A stretch of 64,000 bases of DNA from Aquabacterium sp. (GCF_029946005.1 NZ_JAQSDR010000012.1:124001-188000); one strand, 5' to 3'. Positions 8,426-15,349 are shown, numbered from the stretch's first letter. Translations and numbers: made by a program. The notes: generated from the sequence alone by a model not told the origin.

Positions 8426-8506
8426 GTTTTCTTTCTGTTTTGAAGGGATCTGGGTATTTTGAGGGGTCCAGTCAAGGATCATCCGCGTGGGCCCTCGCCA
8501 TCGTCC

Positions 8507-9085
8507 TCAGAATCCGAACTTGGAGCCTGCGCCCAGCAAGGTCGCCACGCCCAAAATCGCAAAGATGGCAGCGGCCATCGAATGCACCAGCTTCATCGGT
8601 ATCCTGCCGGCCAGCTTGTTGCCCACCAACACGGCGGGCACATCGGCGATCAGCATGCCCAGCGTGGTGCCCATCACCACCATCACAGGCGCCGCGTAGT
8701 GGGCGGCCATGGCAATGGTGGCGATCTGGGTCTTGTCACCCATCTCTGCCAGGAAAAAGGTGATCAGCGTGGCGCCAAAGACGCCAAAGCGCGCGGCGAC
8801 CTGGGTCTCTTCTTCCTCAATTTTGTCGGGGATCAGGGTCCAGATGGCCATGCCGATGAAAGACGCCCCCAGCACCCAGCGAAGAACTTCGGGGCTGACA
8901 GAACTGGTGATCCAGGCCCCCAAGGCGCCCGCCAGACCGTGGTTCACCACGGTGGCCGCCAAAATGCCCAGAATGATGGGCACGGGCTTCTTGAAGCGCG
9001 CGGCGAGAATGAACGCCAGGAGTTGAGTCTTGTCGCCAATTTCTGCAAGGGCGACGACTCCTGTGGAGACGAGCAAAGATTCCAT
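8507..9085 (-). CDS. mneA: TMEM165/GDT1 family manganese exporter
   Basis: 192-residue inner-membrane protein of the UPF0016/GDT1 family, which exports Mn2+ (MneA in Vibrio) or moves Ca2+/Mn2+ in eukaryotes. Both signature repeats are present, EIGDKTQ at residues 15-21 and EMGDKTQ at 114-120, each at the start of a three-helix bundle. An acidic loop (IEEEET) separates them. The start is the ATG at 9085 with GGGGA upstream. It lies directly behind a yybP-ykoY manganese riboswitch, which strongly supports manganese as substrate. Symbol given by family analogy. Confidence 0.92.
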   Translation of the reverse strand: MESLLVSTGVVALAEIGDKTQLLAFILAARFKKPVPIILGILAATVVNHGLAGALGAWITSSVSPEVLRWVLGASFIGMAIWTLIPDKIEEEETQVAARFGVFGATLITFFLAEMGDKTQIATIAMAAHYAAPVMVVMGTTLGMLIADVPAVLVGNKLAGRIPMKLVHSMAAAIFAILGVATLLGAGSKFGF

Positions 9086-9113
9086 GAAATTTCCCCAGGC
9101 CGGATACAGACGA

Positions 9114-9158
9114 TTGACCACCACGCATCCCCGGCCAGGTCGGAGGCGTGGTGGTCAA
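9114..9158 (-). promoter_or_regulatory. expression-platform hairpin after the manganese aptamer
   Basis: TTGACCACCACGC (on the minus strand from 9158) and its exact complement at 9114-9126 form a 13-bp perfect stem with a 19-base loop, between the 3' end of the aptamer and the gene's ribosome-binding site. The left edge of this stem touches the aptamer's last bases (CTTTG), so aptamer folding and this hairpin could compete. No U tract follows, so control of ribosome access is likelier than termination. The mechanism is inference. Confidence 0.55.
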
Positions 9159-9256
9159 AGGTCTTGCCAGGTGCGGGACTGCTGACGCCATGGCCTGCGG
9201 GCCAAGTGTGTTGACGTCAGCCTCTTCGAGGCGAAGAGCGGCTACTCCCCAATGAC
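9156..9256 (-). ncRNA. yybP-ykoY manganese riboswitch aptamer
   Basis: Read on the minus strand, the leader of the exporter holds the conserved elements of this aptamer in order: GGGGAGTAGCC at the 5' side, GTCAACACACTTGG and CATGGCGTC in the two internal-loop strands, and CTGGCAAGACCTTTG at the 3' end. Between them are self-complementary variable stems such as CTCTTCGCCTCGAAGAG. The family senses Mn2+ and turns on export genes such as mntP and TMEM165-type exporters, exactly the gene that follows. Boundaries are approximate. Confidence 0.9.
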
Positions 9257-9358
9257 CCTGAGATGGTAGCAGTCAATCCATCGCTGACCCGGCAGTTGTT
9301 ACCCGGTTATTTCGGTTGGTGCCGCTGGCTTCCTGCACCTTGGCCATTGAGACGAAAA

Positions 9359-9417
9359 AAATCCCTAAGTCGTTGATTACTTAGGGATTTTTGGGTCTCA
9401 AGAATCGTCTTGAGACC
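9359..9417 (-). terminator. tandem hairpins, probably the displaced original ssrA terminator
   Basis: Two stems lie just left of the left attachment repeat. GGTCTCAAGA/TCTTGAGACC (9394-9403/9408-9417) is a perfect 10-bp stem with a 4-base loop. ATCCCTAAGT/ACTTAGGGAT (9361-9370/9379-9388) is a perfect 10-bp stem followed, on the minus strand, by a run of T. That makes the second a good leftward intrinsic terminator. There is no gene immediately upstream of it except, across the mobile element, ssrA. Confidence 0.7.
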
Positions 9418-9423
9418 ATTGAA

Positions 9424-9440
9424 TGGTGGAGCCGGGGGGA
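9424..9440. repeat. distal attachment-site repeat of the element
   Basis: TGGTGGAGCCGGGGGGA, identical to the 17 bases at 15354-15370. It is the complement of the tmRNA 3' terminus including CCA. Past base 9440 the sequence no longer matches the tmRNA T arm, so this is a duplicated core rather than a second tmRNA gene. Confidence 0.9.
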
Positions 9441-9728
9441 GGCGAACCCGTGCCCAGTTTTCCAATCAAATCAGCGACTTAGCCAAGTTGCGACGTGTAA
9501 GTGGCACACCTAAATGGCACACCGACCTGATCCTACACGGTTCGGTTCCGTTTGTGGGAATTGAACCGGCGTCCTGATGTTGGACGCTTTGCCCAATGCG
9601 CATCCCAGCAGACTGCCTTAGAAGCCCGTAGGTTCGCTTATTTTTATTCCCCAAGGGGTAGGGGTGGAGAGTTGTCCGAATCGCCGTAGGCGAGGAAAAG
9701 AGAGGTGCAAACCGGTTGCAAACCAGTG
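9441..9728. other. non-coding left end of the mobile element
   Basis: Apart from the paired repeats this stretch holds no convincing gene. A tRNA-like fragment occurs at about 9556-9600 on the minus strand: a 6-bp stem GCGTCC/GGACGC with a 7-base loop, followed by GGTTCAATTCC as in a T arm. The T stem does not pair properly and position 33 is not T, so it is at best a degenerate tRNA. Confidence 0.5.
9502..9523 (+). repeat. paired 9-bp repeats, candidate integrase arm sites (left end)
   Basis: TGGCACACC-taaa-TGGCACACC, two direct copies with a 4-base spacer, 61 bases inside the left attachment repeat. The same pair with the same spacing and orientation recurs at 15269-15290, 63 bases inside the other end. 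This is the arrangement expected of arm-type sites of a tyrosine integrase. Inference from symmetry of position. Confidence 0.7.
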
Positions 9729-10958
9729 TCAAACTGGACGGGGTTTTTTTAACCGACCTTGTGTAAGGATCGGCGTTTTTAAAAAAGTGCCCGAGTAGAA
9801 AACGACCAGGGTCGATGTTTGACCGTTTTTCTCTAAGACTTCGTCTTTCCGTAGGGCAGGCGCCTGCGCCGCCCGACCTGTTGAAGGTGGAATGATATTT
9901 GTTGATGGATGAGAGAAGCGCGTAGCGGTTCGAGCTTTCATCAACAAAGCTTCTTCTTGTTTGGAGTGATGTTGATCCTGTATGGTTCTTGTATATGTAT
10001 TAATAGTATTTAGAGTTGCAATGCCGCTCCCTATGGGCAGGGGTGAATTTTTGACGTAAATTCCCGGTAAACATGCATGCGCTGCCTTCTTGCTGCGAAC
10101 TGAGCGGGTGAGGTTTCTAAGCGCATCGGCGGCGGATTTGTTCAGTTTCGAATCGGCTTCCAAACAGCTTCGCGATTGACGCTCATGATTGGCTTTTTTT
10201 GTTGCGTCTCGTGGCTGGCCAAGAATTGTAATTTTCTTGAGTGCGCTTCGTTCGTCCTCTCCAATATCAGGCCGTTCTTTCAGCCACTTGAAGTAACAAG
10301 CGAGGGAGGCGAAGTTGAAGGCTTCCATTTCCTCAAGTGTCTTAAAGGGGACTTGTCCACCCTGAAGTCTTACCTCAACTCTGGCGCGATACTGGCTAGT
10401 AGGAAGCGGAATTCCATTATCTTTTGTCTTGACGTAAATGCGCATAATCAGGTCCGCGTCTATTTTACCCATGAAAAGAGTGCGCCCTTCATTCAGGTAA
10501 GGTATTAAAATTGGATGCATCGGGCTACCCCAAACTCTGCGCCCTCGCATGGCGAGTAGCCTGTGGGCGGCCCTTGGTGCTACAGGGTGCCGCAGGTATT
10601 TATAGCGGCTAAATGCTATTTTGGCCAATACCAAAGTATCAGGATGATAAGTGTCTACAGCGACTTCAATGCCTGAGATCAGGATAGGTCCAGCAAGGGG
10701 GAACTTCTGGTTTAACTTGGCCTCAATTTCTCTGCAACAAGCTATTGATTTCGGATTTTGAAGACGCAAGATAAATCTCTTAGTGGGTGTGTTTTCGCCT
10801 TGTCGGCCTTCCTCGATATCAAGCGGCTTGACATGGCTAATCCCCAAATCTTTGAAATGCTTCCATATATTGAATGCCACATGCCTACCCAGAGCATTGA
10901 TTTCAAGATCAATCCAATCTAGGCATGCTCTTGTTGGCCCCGTTGCGTTATAATTCAT
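9729..10958 (-). CDS. putative replication-initiator-like protein of the mobile element
   Basis: 409 residues. Residues 159-200 (RTLFMGK..., then MRIYVKTKDNG and ARVEVRLQG) follow the pattern of Rep_trans-type initiators (RstA of filamentous phages, RCR plasmid Rep, Tn916 Orf20): a gsr-like strand, RiYdK, then RvElrlrg. An N-terminal DWIDLEI segment also resembles the start of such proteins. The last 120 residues are basic and low-complexity, unlike a folded domain. It would nick or open the element's own origin; three hairpins stand just upstream. The match is by eye and modest, so another element-specific DNA-binding role is possible. Confidence 0.5.
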   Translation of the reverse strand: MNYNATGPTRACLDWIDLEINALGRHVAFNIWKHFKDLGISHVKPLDIEEGRQGENTPTKRFILRLQNPKSIACCREIEAKLNQKFPLAGPILISGIEVAVDTYHPDTLVLAKIAFSRYKYLRHPVAPRAAHRLLAMRGRRVWGSPMHPILIPYLNEGRTLFMGKIDADLIMRIYVKTKDNGIPLPTSQYRARVEVRLQGGQVPFKTLEEMEAFNFASLACYFKWLKERPDIGEDERSALKKITILGQPRDATKKANHERQSRSCLEADSKLNKSAADALRNLTRSVRSKKAAHACLPGIYVKNSPLPIGSGIATLNTINTYTRTIQDQHHSKQEEALLMKARTATRFSHPSTNIIPPSTGRAAQAPALRKDEVLEKNGQTSTLVVFYSGTFLKTPILTQGRLKKPRPV

Positions 10959-10973
10959 TGCGTTTATTTGTCG

Positions 10974-11064
10974 CCATGTTTCAGCATGGTTTATTAAGTC
11001 ATTACTGACTTATGTTCTTAAGGCCGCTTGGATAGCGTTGGTCGCGCTATCCAAGTGACCTTAA
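10974..11064. other. three-hairpin cluster, candidate origin region of the element
   Basis: Three successive dyads fill the gap between the Rep-like start (10958) and the 57-residue gene. They are CCATG/CATGG at 10974-10978/10985-10989, TAAGTCA/TGACTTA at 10995-11001/11006-11012, and a 20-bp stem at 11018-11037/11045-11064 with only two G-U pairs and a 7-base loop. No U tract follows the large stem on either strand. Rolling-circle origins often sit beside the initiator gene and contain such hairpins. Confidence 0.45.
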
Positions 11065-11069
11065 ATTAC

Positions 11070-11243
11070 TTAGATGCCATGTTCACTTAGCAAAATAGAT
11101 TTCCCGTGCAAGTCATTGATAATCAAAGACTTGATTCCGTCGCTGTTGATGAGGTGAACAATAGCGAATCCGGCATCAATGGTTTGTTCAATATTTGCCG
11201 CTTCCAAAAAATCAGCGGCTTCGCTCAAAGTCATTTCACGCAT
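11070..11243 (-). CDS. small hypothetical protein of the mobile element
   Basis: 57 residues, beginning MREMTLSEAADFLEAANI and ending in ILLSEHGI. The composition is acidic and mixed helix/strand, like a small folded cytoplasmic protein, and the frame is clean in an AT-rich stretch. It has TGGAAAA upstream of the ATG at 11243. It lies between the two overlapping small genes and the hairpin cluster, on the same strand, so probably in the same transcript. No family recognised; a copy-control or accessory role is guesswork. Confidence 0.55.
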   Translation of the reverse strand: MREMTLSEAADFLEAANIEQTIDAGFAIVHLINSDGIKSLIINDLHGKSILLSEHGI

Positions 11244-11290
11244 TTCATTTTTCCAGGTGGTGGGCGCATGGTCCCGGCGCCCCGTGCGGG

Positions 11291-11704
11291 TTAGTTAATG
11301 AATGAATTTTTCGAAGTGTGACTTCGATAGGGTGCCCGAGGGGGAATGCAACGAGCGACCGGACTGTGGGAGCATTTCGGTGTTTCCTTGATTTCCGGTA
11401 GCACGCGATATTTCCAATACGTAGTGTCCGCTGGACTTAGATTCACAATCTTGTATTGCACTTTTGTTGCGGGGGGACTGCAAGATATCGCCTTTTCAAC
11501 AAATTCGGCGACATCTTTCGGAAGGTAATGCGGACGTTTAACGCGCTCGTCTTTGACGTATACGCAAGGTAAAAGTTCCAGTCCATGAAAAGTTGTTTTA
11601 TTGCGAATACAGTCAGCTAGAAAATCTGCCCAAGCTCGTTGTGCCCCCAGTTTCTTGTAAAGAATCCGGACAACTTCGGTTTGTGGAAGAACTATTGTTT
11701 TCAT
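11291..11704 (-). CDS. hypothetical protein of the mobile element (137 aa)
   Basis: 137 residues. The middle (GLELLPCVYVKDERVKRPHY and then LPKDVAEFVEKA) looks like an excisionase-type winged-helix motif, where a P-C-V-x-V strand and an R-Y-x-x-x-D-V-x-x-F helix recur, but the resemblance is weak. The C-terminal 35 residues are proline/serine-rich. Its start codon overlaps the stop of the upstream gene (ATGA), so both are co-translated. No firm function. Confidence 0.55.
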   Translation of the reverse strand: MKTIVLPQTEVVRILYKKLGAQRAWADFLADCIRNKTTFHGLELLPCVYVKDERVKRPHYLPKDVAEFVEKAISCSPPATKVQYKIVNLSPADTTYWKYRVLPEIKETPKCSHSPVARCIPPRAPYRSHTSKNSFIN

Positions 11705-12258
11705 TTTCGTTCTTTCAGTCGCATCACTTTCATGTTCGCGTTGTCAGTGACGGTCTCATAGTTTTCAGAAAAATCTGTTCCCTGAGGGTTTTCCTTCCGC
11801 TTAAGATAATCGCCCACTTCGGTGAGTTCTTTCCCGAACTTAATGGCTTGCTCTGGCGTGATCGTGAAAACCATTAAAGGTTCGTCAATGATCATCCGGA
11901 CGTAGTGGCCGGTGAGGCGATCGTATTGAGCGGTGACACTTCCGCCCTTGAAGACTCTCCCTCGAGATGAGCCGCTGTCGTCAATAATCCCAAATGCCTG
12001 TAAAACCTGGGCGGTTTGCCCCGTCAGCGTGATAGTGCCCAGCTTGCGCATTTTTTCCCATTCGACATATTTTGATAATTCTTCCCGTTTGTAAAAGATG
12101 CCTCCTGCAAGGCGTTCAAACGGGATTCGATAAGAAACGCGGCGCGTTTGGTTTCTGTTGTTCTGCAACCATGCGGCCCACTGCACTGGGTCCTTTTCAG
12201 GTAGCAGTTCTGAAAGAGCATCGGCGGACACGCTATTGCTCAGGAGTTCTGTAATCAT
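11701..12258 (-). CDS. hypothetical protein of the mobile element (185 aa), possible DNA-binding
   Basis: 185 residues from the ATG at 12258; a TTG at 12285 would add nine. Residues 45-75 (RVSYRIPFERLAGGIFYKRE, then ELSKYVEWEK) resemble the helix-turn-helix/strand layout of AlpA/MerR-like excisionase proteins. The rest shows mixed alpha/beta character. It is the first gene after a good sigma-70-like promoter (12270-12298) and overlaps the next gene by 4 bases. A regulatory or excision role is inference. Confidence 0.55.
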   Translation of the reverse strand: MITELLSNSVSADALSELLPEKDPVQWAAWLQNNRNQTRRVSYRIPFERLAGGIFYKREELSKYVEWEKMRKLGTITLTGQTAQVLQAFGIIDDSGSSRGRVFKGGSVTAQYDRLTGHYVRMIIDEPLMVFTITPEQAIKFGKELTEVGDYLKRKENPQGTDFSENYETVTDNANMKVMRLKERK

Positions 12259-12269
12259 TTGTATTGATT

Positions 12270-12298
12270 TAATTAAGTTGCCCAATGGTAATTGTCAA
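12270..12298 (-). promoter_or_regulatory. sigma-70-like promoter for the leftward element operon
   Basis: On the minus strand a perfect TTGACA (12293-12298) is followed after exactly 17 bases by TAATTA (12270-12275), just upstream of the 185-residue gene. Because the -10 box is only 11 bases before that ATG, its message would be nearly leaderless. Confidence 0.6.
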
Positions 12299-12347
12299 TC
12301 AACAAACAGTCAATCACGAAAGATTTGCGTCTGAGTCCCTGCAGGTG

Positions 12348-12460
12348 TGGGCGAAACTCAAGCATTTCGCCCACCTTCAAAGCCCCTGGGCGAAAGATAG
12401 CCCCTAAGGACTTTTGTCCTATGCTACATTTCGCTCATGACATTCGCCCACTTTGGGCGA
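12348..12460. promoter_or_regulatory. six TGGGCGAAA half-sites, candidate res/operator region
   Basis: Between the divergent 185-residue gene and the serine recombinase lie copies of TGGGCGAAA in both orientations. Forward copies are at 12348-12356, 12387-12395 and 12454-12460 (7 of 9). Reverse copies are at 12365-12373, 12443-12450 (8 of 9) and 12429-12437 (one mismatch). The first two make a perfect 9-bp inverted repeat and 12444-12460 makes another. An AGGAC/GTCCT dyad lies at about 12406-12420. This looks like a recombinase recombination/autoregulation site. Confidence 0.6.
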
Positions 12461-12466
12461 TAGGGG

Positions 12467-13063
12467 ATGAAAGTGCGTTTGTTTGCCTACTGCCGCGTTT
12501 CGACAACCGGACAAGACACCGAGGGCCAGATTGCAGAGATTGCCGCCGCTGGCTTCAACATTGAGTCACAGAGGGCAGTTGCAGAACAAGTGTCCGGCTC
12601 AGTCGCCGCCCGACTTAGAAAAGGGTTTGCGAAGCTTTTGGACCGCTTAGAAGGCGGTGATGTGCTTGTTGTGACAAAGCTTGACCGATTGGGTCGAGAT
12701 GTCATTGACGTATGCCAAACCGTTCAGGACTTGCAGCAACGGGGGGTGAGGGTCCACTGCCTTCAATTAGGGGGCATGGACCTTACAAGCTCATCGGGGG
12801 CGATGGTGATGGGGGTCATGGCGTCGGTCGCTCAGTTTGAACGCGCGCTAATTTTGGAAAGAACCGACGCCGGTAGGAAACTGGCGAAGGCGAAGGGCGT
12901 GAAATTTGGAAGAAAATCCGCCCTCACTGAGGCTCAGCAAGCCCAGGCAAACGAACTACTTGCGGCTGGCCAGACAGTTTCAGGTGTGGCGTTGCAATTC
13001 AAGACCAGCCGGAAGACCATTCAACGGGTCAAGGCAAAATATGAAGATATCGTATCTCTCTAA
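12467..13063 (+). CDS. serine recombinase, resolvase/invertase family
   Basis: 198-residue small serine recombinase. The catalytic domain begins MKVRLFAYCRVSTTGQ with nucleophile Ser12, continues with VVTKLDRLGRD (arginine active-site motif) and MASVAQFERALILERTDAG (E helix), and ends with a helix-turn-helix near residues 165-190 (TVSGVALQFKTSRKTIQRVK). This is a complete Tn3-resolvase-like layout. The ATG has AGGGG directly against it with no spacing; the GTG at 12473 has the same AGGGG at a proper six bases, so that start (Ser10) is also plausible. Its likely role is dimer resolution of the excised element. It is transcribed against the rest of the element. Confidence 0.92.
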   Translation: MKVRLFAYCRVSTTGQDTEGQIAEIAAAGFNIESQRAVAEQVSGSVAARLRKGFAKLLDRLEGGDVLVVTKLDRLGRDVIDVCQTVQDLQQRGVRVHCLQLGGMDLTSSSGAMVMGVMASVAQFERALILERTDAGRKLAKAKGVKFGRKSALTEAQQAQANELLAAGQTVSGVALQFKTSRKTIQRVKAKYEDIVSL

Positions 13064-13071
13064 ATACCATT

Positions 13072-13623
13072 CTAGTTGGCTTCTACTATAAGACCGGGCT
13101 TAAGAGAGCAGCTATACCCTTTTGGTTCCTTCATTGGGCCTGACAAAGTGTCTCGCGTGAACATTATTGCGTAGCTTAAATTCAATGCGAAAAAAAGGTC
13201 AGGAGATTTATTTTGGCGCCGGTTTAGGAAGGTTTTAAGACGTTCGTCCGTGCTGCTAGTCGATCCGCTTCCGGATATATACGCGGTTGCTTGATATGTG
13301 TCCGCCGAATGTTCGTCGACAAGAAAAAACCCGAAATTTGATATGTTTTGTTCCTTTGCCAGCTTAAGTATTTCTTCTTTGCACGTAATGTAAAGTGATC
13401 GAAGCTTTTTCTCACTGGCTTTCATTAATTCGCTTTCAATCGTTGCTTGCTCAGCTTTGTATTCTCGTAAGAATTTTTCGTCTGCCAATTCTTTTATTCT
13501 AATTTGTTCAGCCGTTTTTGGTGGTGGATATTCCTTTTGCTCACTACATGCCAACAAAATGAGCGCCGTGGCAGCAACGAAAAGTGAAATTGTCGCACCT
13601 TTGAAAATCATTGACCAATGCAT
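13072..13623 (-). CDS. hypothetical lipoprotein of the mobile element
   Basis: 183 residues with an N-terminal signal and lipobox (ATALILLAC, Cys about 26), then a lysine/glutamate-rich predicted helix (residues 37-95) and a mixed C-terminal part. It should be anchored in the cell envelope facing the periplasm. The coding sequence is AT-rich compared with the chromosome. It lies between the integrase and the serine recombinase (convergent, 8 bases apart). No family recognised; surface lipoproteins on small elements are sometimes exclusion factors, which here is only a guess. Confidence 0.6.
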   Translation of the reverse strand: MHWSMIFKGATISLFVAATALILLACSEQKEYPPPKTAEQIRIKELADEKFLREYKAEQATIESELMKASEKKLRSLYITCKEEILKLAKEQNISNFGFFLVDEHSADTYQATAYISGSGSTSSTDERLKTFLNRRQNKSPDLFFALNLSYAIMFTRDTLSGPMKEPKGYSCSLKPGLIVEAN

Positions 13624-13650
13624 TTGGTTCCCCCCAATGTTATGTTGCTA

Positions 13651-15252
13651 TCAGGCGGCACAGGGGCCTTTATGAGATGGCTTCCGCCCCGGAGCGTCGG
13701 TGAATTTAACCTCTTCAACCGTTGGTAGCATGGCTATCACCTCTTTGGGCAAGTTGAACGCATCCACGGTCGGTTTTCTCATGGATGCGTCTCGCTTGTT
13801 CCAATAAACTTTACCGGTCACTAAATCGGCTTCGTGTCCGACTATCGGCGCAAGTAAATGGGGCGTTATGCCAGCATCCATTATCTTTGTAATAAAAAGG
13901 TGCCGGAAGCTGTGGAAGACGGTCTGTTGTTTTCCAGTGATGCCAACTTTAGCGCGATACCGCTGGAACCAGTTTGACGGCGCATGACCCGGGCCGTCCC
14001 GTCGCTCAAGGTTGAGTTCGGGAAAGAGGTTCGTTTCTCCTGCGAGCCTTTGCTTTTCTACGTGCCTCAATAGCCCGATGCGGATCAGTTCGGGATGGAT
14101 TGGCACTAGTCGTTTAGCGCTTGGTGTCTTGACGCGCTTTTTCCGATTCCCGGACTCTCCTTCTGTGTTCGACGCTTTGTCGTTGATGTCAATGCATGGG
14201 ATGCCGTCCACTTCAACAAAATCTCCCAGTTCGAGCTGGCAAAGCTCGCCTAGCCGCGCTCCAGTGAACAGCGCCAGAGGTATCAGCCAAAAGCTGTAGG
14301 AGGATTTGAATTTTTTCTTTAGAAAATCAGGATGGCTAAGCAATACCCGTAGTTCGTCAACAGTGAACGGGCGCCGCTTTTCATCGCCCGTGTCTTGCTG
14401 GCCAAAACCTTTAAAGGGGTTGGAATCGATTCCCCATTTACGTTTTTCCTCAAGCGCCCATTCGAACATAGAGCTGATCCGCTCCATCTTCTTGCTTGCA
14501 TTGGCTTCGGTTTGAGGGGGGGCCTTTAGGTCAAGTAGCTCCTGAATGCTTTTGCCTCGATATTCGGCCTTCCTGCTAAGGTTGGCCGGTAACTGTTTCA
14601 GGATGCCGAAGTATTCGCCCGCTACCTCTCTATCAATGGCCCCGATGTGCACATCTTCCATAACCGTGATGAAGAAGCCAATTTCGGCTCGATAGGCTTC
14701 TAGCGTCTTCTCGGTGGGCGGTTTCTTTACTCCGCCCTTTGGCCGACGCAGAAGACTGGCGAGATAGGCCTCCTGAAGCGCAGAAAACAGGGGCGATTCT
14801 TCTGGAGGGGGAGGAAAAACGAGGGCGCGTTCCAACTCTTTCTTGCCCTCAAGCTGCCCCCTCTCGTGCATTCGTATGGCAACTTGTTGGACGTGCTGAC
14901 GCGGGACCATCCGCTCAATCTGTGCTCGCAGCTCCGTGACCTCATGCTGAAGCAGGCTGATTCGCGCTTTCTTGACCGCTCCTTGAAGCAGTTCGCTACG
15001 CCACTTGGCGAAGTAGTCTGCGGGAGGCGCCTCGTCGTTTACTGCCATGTTGTGAAGGTCCGCCATCAGTAGGGGGATGGCGGAAATTAGCGGAAGCGCT
15101 AAGTCTATGGCTAGTTCACGTTGTTCGGTGTGCAGGCTAAACCGAAGTTCGCTGCGGTTGGCTACGCTTCGAAGCTGTGAAGGAATCACGATACGGAAGT
15201 AGAAGATTCCGTGACGGTTCCGATAGATGCGTGATGCGACCCGTATGGGCAT
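13651..15252 (-). CDS. int: tyrosine recombinase/integrase with DUF6538-like N-terminus
   Basis: 533 residues. The N-terminus (RNRHGIFYFRIVIPSQLR, residues 11-28) matches the arm-binding DUF6538 type. The catalytic domain has all expected residues: Arg333 in TGARLGELCQL, Lys380 in the beta-hairpin, His447 and Arg450 in HSFRH, His473 in GHE, and Tyr483 in KVYWNKRD. The start is the ATG at 15252 with GGAGG five bases upstream; the frame is open further up but runs into the attachment region. The gene begins 17 bases from the paired repeats at 15269-15290, so the integrase may repress itself. It catalyses integration of the element into ssrA. Confidence 0.94.
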   Translation of the reverse strand: MPIRVASRIYRNRHGIFYFRIVIPSQLRSVANRSELRFSLHTEQRELAIDLALPLISAIPLLMADLHNMAVNDEAPPADYFAKWRSELLQGAVKKARISLLQHEVTELRAQIERMVPRQHVQQVAIRMHERGQLEGKKELERALVFPPPPEESPLFSALQEAYLASLLRRPKGGVKKPPTEKTLEAYRAEIGFFITVMEDVHIGAIDREVAGEYFGILKQLPANLSRKAEYRGKSIQELLDLKAPPQTEANASKKMERISSMFEWALEEKRKWGIDSNPFKGFGQQDTGDEKRRPFTVDELRVLLSHPDFLKKKFKSSYSFWLIPLALFTGARLGELCQLELGDFVEVDGIPCIDINDKASNTEGESGNRKKRVKTPSAKRLVPIHPELIRIGLLRHVEKQRLAGETNLFPELNLERRDGPGHAPSNWFQRYRAKVGITGKQQTVFHSFRHLFITKIMDAGITPHLLAPIVGHEADLVTGKVYWNKRDASMRKPTVDAFNLPKEVIAMLPTVEEVKFTDAPGRKPSHKGPCAA

Positions 15253-15268
15253 GATGACCTCCGCACAC

Positions 15269-15290
15269 TGGCACACCGAAGTGGCACACC
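15269..15290 (+). repeat. paired 9-bp repeats, candidate integrase arm sites (right end)
   Basis: TGGCACACC-gaag-TGGCACACC, the same pair, spacing and orientation as at 9502-9523. It sits between the integrase start and the right attachment core and would overlap the integrase promoter. Confidence 0.7.
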
Positions 15291-15316
15291 TGTGTGGAAA
15301 AGGCCAAGCCGCAATG

Positions 15317-15349
15317 AAAAACGCCAAGTGAAATCAATCACTTGGCGTT
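15317..15349 (-). terminator. intrinsic terminator directly after ssrA, carried by the element
   Basis: AACGCCAAGTG/CACTTGGCGTT (15320-15330/15339-15349), a perfect 11-bp stem with an 8-base loop, followed on the minus strand by TTTTTCATT. It begins 4 bases after the CCA end of tmRNA. Since it lies inside the element's boundary it was brought in with the element and now ends the ssrA transcript. Confidence 0.85.

Noticed and set aside
9424..9440. A second tmRNA or tRNA 3' end
   Set aside because: Only 17 bases match ssrA and the sequence departs before the T arm is complete, so it is an attachment-site duplication.
9466..9732. An 88-codon minus-strand frame at the left end of the element
   Set aside because: Translation is patternless, it passes through the paired TGGCACACC repeats and the tRNA-like fragment, and it overlaps only non-coding signals.
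15253..15327. N-terminal extension of the integrase frame
   Set aside because: The ATG at 15252 has GGAGG at ideal spacing and starts the family similarity; the extension would run through the arm repeats.
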